From Streptomyces tsukubensis (GTDB lineage Bacteria; Actinomycetota; Actinomycetes; Streptomycetales; Streptomycetaceae), in NCBI RefSeq assembly GCF_003932715.1, contig NZ_CP020700.1, forward strand, positions 5,974,501 to 6,038,500: DNA of 64,000 nucleotides, in the 5' to 3' direction. A model generated the notes under the pieces. It was given only the letters and a program-made list of their open reading frames with translations, made no database searches and was not told the origin of the DNA. The position numbers and the translations under genes were made by a program. Shown here one piece after another: positions 61,894 to 64,000 of the stretch (within the stretch, counting starts at the first letter, position 1; every line of letters starts with the position of its first letter).

Positions 61894-62777
61894 GAGCCCG
61901 CCCCCAGCTTCGGGTTGAGTACGGCTTCGACCGCACGGCCGCACAGGGTGAACGCGAGGGCGACGGCCGCGATCGCCAGCCCGGGCGGGGCCAGGTACCA
62001 CCAGTGCCCGGCGGAGACGGCGCCCGCTTCCCGGGCGTCCTGGAGCATGCCGCCCCAGGACACCACCGTCGGATCGCCGAGGCCGAGGAAGGCGAGCGTG
62101 GCCTCGGTGAGGATGGCCGTGGAGATGCCGAGCGTGGTCTGCGCGAGGACCAGCGGCATCACATTGGGCAGCACATGGCGGCCCATCACATGCCGGTGGC
62201 CGCCGCCGAGCGCCCGGGCCCGTTCGATGTAGGGCCGGGATTCGACCGCGATGGTCTGCGCCCGTACCAGCCGGGCCGTCGTCGGCCAGCTCGTCACCCC
62301 GATCGCGATCACGACCGTCCACGCGCTGCGCGACATCACCGTCGCCAGCACGATCGCCAGCACCAGTGTCGGCATCACGAGGAACCAGTCGGTGATCCGC
62401 ATCAGAACGCCCGAGAGGCGGCCGCCGTAATGCCCGGCGACGACCCCGACGAGGGTGCCGATCGCCACCGAGAGGGCCGCCGCCAGCAGACCGACCGTCA
62501 GCGAGATCCGCGCCCCCCACACCAGCAGCCCCAGCAGGGACCGCCCGAACTGGTCCGTACCGAGGGGGAACTCGGCGCTCGGCGCCTCCAGCGGGCCGCC
62601 CGGCGCCCTGGTGACGCTCTGCACGTCGTCGCCCGTGAGGAGAGGCGCGGCCAGCGCCGTCAGGGCGATGAGGGCCAGCGCGGCGAGACCGGCGAGCCCG
62701 GCCCGGTGGGCGCGGTACGCCCGCCAGAAGCGGGCGGCGGACGCCCGGCGGCGGGCTCGTGCCAGGGAGGGGCTCAT
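61890..62777 (-). CDS. ABC transporter permease (DppC-like)
   Basis: This 295-residue inner-membrane permease has the DppC N-terminal cytoplasmic and first membrane segment (AHRAGLAGLAALALIALTAL), the periplasmic FPLGTDQFGRSLLGLLVWGA typical of the family, and the EAA loop ERARALGGGHRHVMGRHVLP. Five to six membrane segments are visible. The ATG overlaps the DppB-like stop (ATGA), and its own stop overlaps the next ATG. Confidence 0.94.
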   Translation of the reverse strand: MSPSLARARRRASAARFWRAYRAHRAGLAGLAALALIALTALAAPLLTGDDVQSVTRAPGGPLEAPSAEFPLGTDQFGRSLLGLLVWGARISLTVGLLAAALSVAIGTLVGVVAGHYGGRLSGVLMRITDWFLVMPTLVLAIVLATVMSRSAWTVVIAIGVTSWPTTARLVRAQTIAVESRPYIERARALGGGHRHVMGRHVLPNVMPLVLAQTTLGISTAILTEATLAFLGLGDPTVVSWGGMLQDAREAGAVSAGHWWYLAPPGLAIAAVALAFTLCGRAVEAVLNPKLGAGS

Positions 62778-63853
62778 CGGGCCACCCGGGGGTCCAGAAA
62801 CGGATGGAGCAGATCGGCCAGCAGGTTCATCAGGATCATCGCCCCCGCGAACACCACGAACAGGCCCTGCACCAGCGGCAGGTCCGGCACGCTCAGCGCC
62901 TGGTAGAACAGCCCGCCGAGCCCGGGCCACGAGAACACCGTCTCGACCAGGATCGACCCGGCCGCCACATGGCCCAGATTGATGAAGACCATGGTGACCG
63001 TCGGCAGCAGCGCGTTCGGTACGGCGTGCCGCCGCCGGACGGCCGCGTCCCGCAGCCCCTTCGCCCGGGCCGTCGTCAGATAGTCCCCGCCCATCTCGTC
63101 CAGCAGCGACGACCGCATGACCAGCAGGGTCTGGGCGTATCCGACGGCGACGAGGGTCAGCACCGGCAGGACCATATGGTGGGCGACGTCGAGGACGTAC
63201 GCGAAACCACTGGTCCCGCCGGATTCCATGCCACCGCTCGGGAACAGGCCGGGGACCGGACCCGCGCCCACCGAGAAGACGGTGATCAGCAGCAGCCCCA
63301 GCCAGAACGACGGCACCGACCACAGCGTCAGCGCCACCCCGGTGTTGAGCCGGTCCCCGAGGCCGCCGTGCCGCCAGGCCGAACGGGTGCCCAGCCAGAG
63401 CCCGAGCGCGGAGTACAGCACCACGGCGACCCCGGTGAGCAGCAGCGTCGCGGGCAGCTTCGCCGCGATCAGCTCCCCGACGGGCGCCCGGAACTGGTAC
63501 GAGGTCCCCAGATCGCCGGTCAGCGCGCCCGTGCAGTACTCGGTGAACTGCCGCCACAGCGGTTCGTCGAGACCGAACTGCCGCCGCAGGGCCGCCAGCT
63601 GTTCCGCCGAGGTCGGTGCGCCGTGCGTCATGGCCTTCACCGGGTCGCCGGGCACGATCCGGAACAGGAAGAAGCCGGTCACCAGCACGGCGAGCAGGGA
63701 GACGGCCGCCGCGCCCAGCTTCCCCGCCAGATAAGGCAGATACGCCCGGGCGCGGATCCGTAGCCGTGCCCCGCGTGCCTCATGGGTCCGGGCGCCCGTC
63801 TCCAGGGCGGCCGCGGGCGTCGTCGCCGAGGGGGAGGTCGAAGGCGAGGTCAT
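62774..63853 (-). CDS. ABC transporter permease (DppB-like)
   Basis: This 359-residue permease has the DppB pattern: the first membrane segment with LVTGFFLFRIVPGDPV, then RRQFGLDEPLWRQF and GDLGTSYQF, and the EAA loop TARAKGLRDAAVRRRHAVP. An extra N-terminal Ser/Thr/Ala-rich cytoplasmic tail of about 40 residues is present. Its ATG at 63853 lies three bases after the stop of the partial gene at the window edge. It is cotranslated with the DppC-like gene. Confidence 0.94.
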   Translation of the reverse strand: MTSPSTSPSATTPAAALETGARTHEARGARLRIRARAYLPYLAGKLGAAAVSLLAVLVTGFFLFRIVPGDPVKAMTHGAPTSAEQLAALRRQFGLDEPLWRQFTEYCTGALTGDLGTSYQFRAPVGELIAAKLPATLLLTGVAVVLYSALGLWLGTRSAWRHGGLGDRLNTGVALTLWSVPSFWLGLLLITVFSVGAGPVPGLFPSGGMESGGTSGFAYVLDVAHHMVLPVLTLVAVGYAQTLLVMRSSLLDEMGGDYLTTARAKGLRDAAVRRRHAVPNALLPTVTMVFINLGHVAAGSILVETVFSWPGLGGLFYQALSVPDLPLVQGLFVVFAGAMILMNLLADLLHPFLDPRVAR

Positions 63854-63856
63854 GGG

Positions 63857-64000
63857 CTACTCACGGTCTTCCACGGTCGCGCGGCGCCGCATCACGACCA
63901 GTACGCCCAGCACCACCGCGGGCACCAGGGCCGCACCGAGGCCGAGCAGCAGCCCCCGGGCGGCGCCGTCGTCCGGGCCGCCGTCACCGGCCCCGGCGGC
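63857..64000 (-). CDS. C-terminal end of a membrane-anchored protein, probably the ABC substrate-binding protein (partial)
   Basis: Only the last 47 codons are in the window. They encode an acidic Gly linker (GDGGPDDGAA), one hydrophobic segment (RGLLLGLGAALVPAVVLGVLVVM) and a short basic tail RRRATVEDRE. Its position, three bases upstream of the DppB-like gene, is where the substrate-binding protein gene would be. Some Streptomyces binding proteins carry such a C-terminal anchor, but the identity is inferred. Confidence 0.6.
   Translation of the reverse strand, partial: AAGAGDGGPDDGAARGLLLGLGAALVPAVVLGVLVVMRRRATVEDRE

Overview
The window is high-GC, densely packed actinobacterial chromosome, almost certainly Streptomyces. 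The evidence is strong GC3 bias, frequent GTG starts, many ATGA/GTGA overlaps, Tat-type lipoprotein signals, and gene order that I recall as matching the S. coelicolor core around SCO5650-SCO5720. The synteny is from memory and was not searched. I see no tRNA, rRNA, CRISPR array, integrase or intact insertion sequence.

Layout. 1-2.9 kb: end of a thiamine-type binding protein, then its fused permease and ATPase. 2.9-5.3 kb: an NTF2-like protein and an ABC exporter pair. 5.5-9.0 kb: class III aminotransferase with an Lrp regulator, divergent from an aminobutyraldehyde dehydrogenase. 9.2-16.2 kb: serine hydrolase, two-component system, DUF574 methyltransferase, glycerophosphodiesterase, a probable aminofutalosine deaminase and a NADAR protein. 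16.5-23.9 kb: second aminobutyraldehyde dehydrogenase, potDABC uptake system and a PuuB-like FAD oxidase. 24-27.4 kb: a small conserved protein, a DasR-box-controlled GH18 chitinase and a PAP2 phosphatase. 28-36.8 kb: gabT, membrane ATPase, PucR regulator, EamA transporter and a third aldehyde dehydrogenase. 37.1-39.1 kb: acyl-CoA dehydrogenase. 39.5-43.4 kb: dxr, site-2 protease and ispG (MEP pathway). 43.4-44.7 kb: a 1.2 kb repeat-filled gene-free block. 44.7-47.9 kb: two GNAT proteins and proS. 48.7-50.6 kb: a kinase-fold protein lacking its catalytic Asp and two ferritin-like genes. 50.8-59.0 kb: rimP-nusA-ylxR-infB-ylxP-rbfA-truB-ribF. 59.8-64 kb: an oligopeptide-type ABC operon running off the edge.

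The first half reads as a dispersed polyamine/GABA catabolic locus: uptake by PotABCD, conversion to 4-aminobutanal by the aminotransferase or FAD oxidase, two dehydrogenases to GABA, GabT to succinic semialdehyde, and possibly the third dehydrogenase. Lrp and PucR regulators sit beside it.

The most unusual features are noncoding. (1) Two inverted copies of a ~0.6 kb element, each with ~150 bp internal inverted arms and a nearly invariant core, flank the nusA-infB-ribF block. (2) A duplicated minisatellite module lies downstream of ispG. (3) A 62 bp tandem duplication at an ABC-gene junction created a 21-codon coupled leader ORF. (4) A chain of three overlapping mini-ORFs and a hairpin precede infB.
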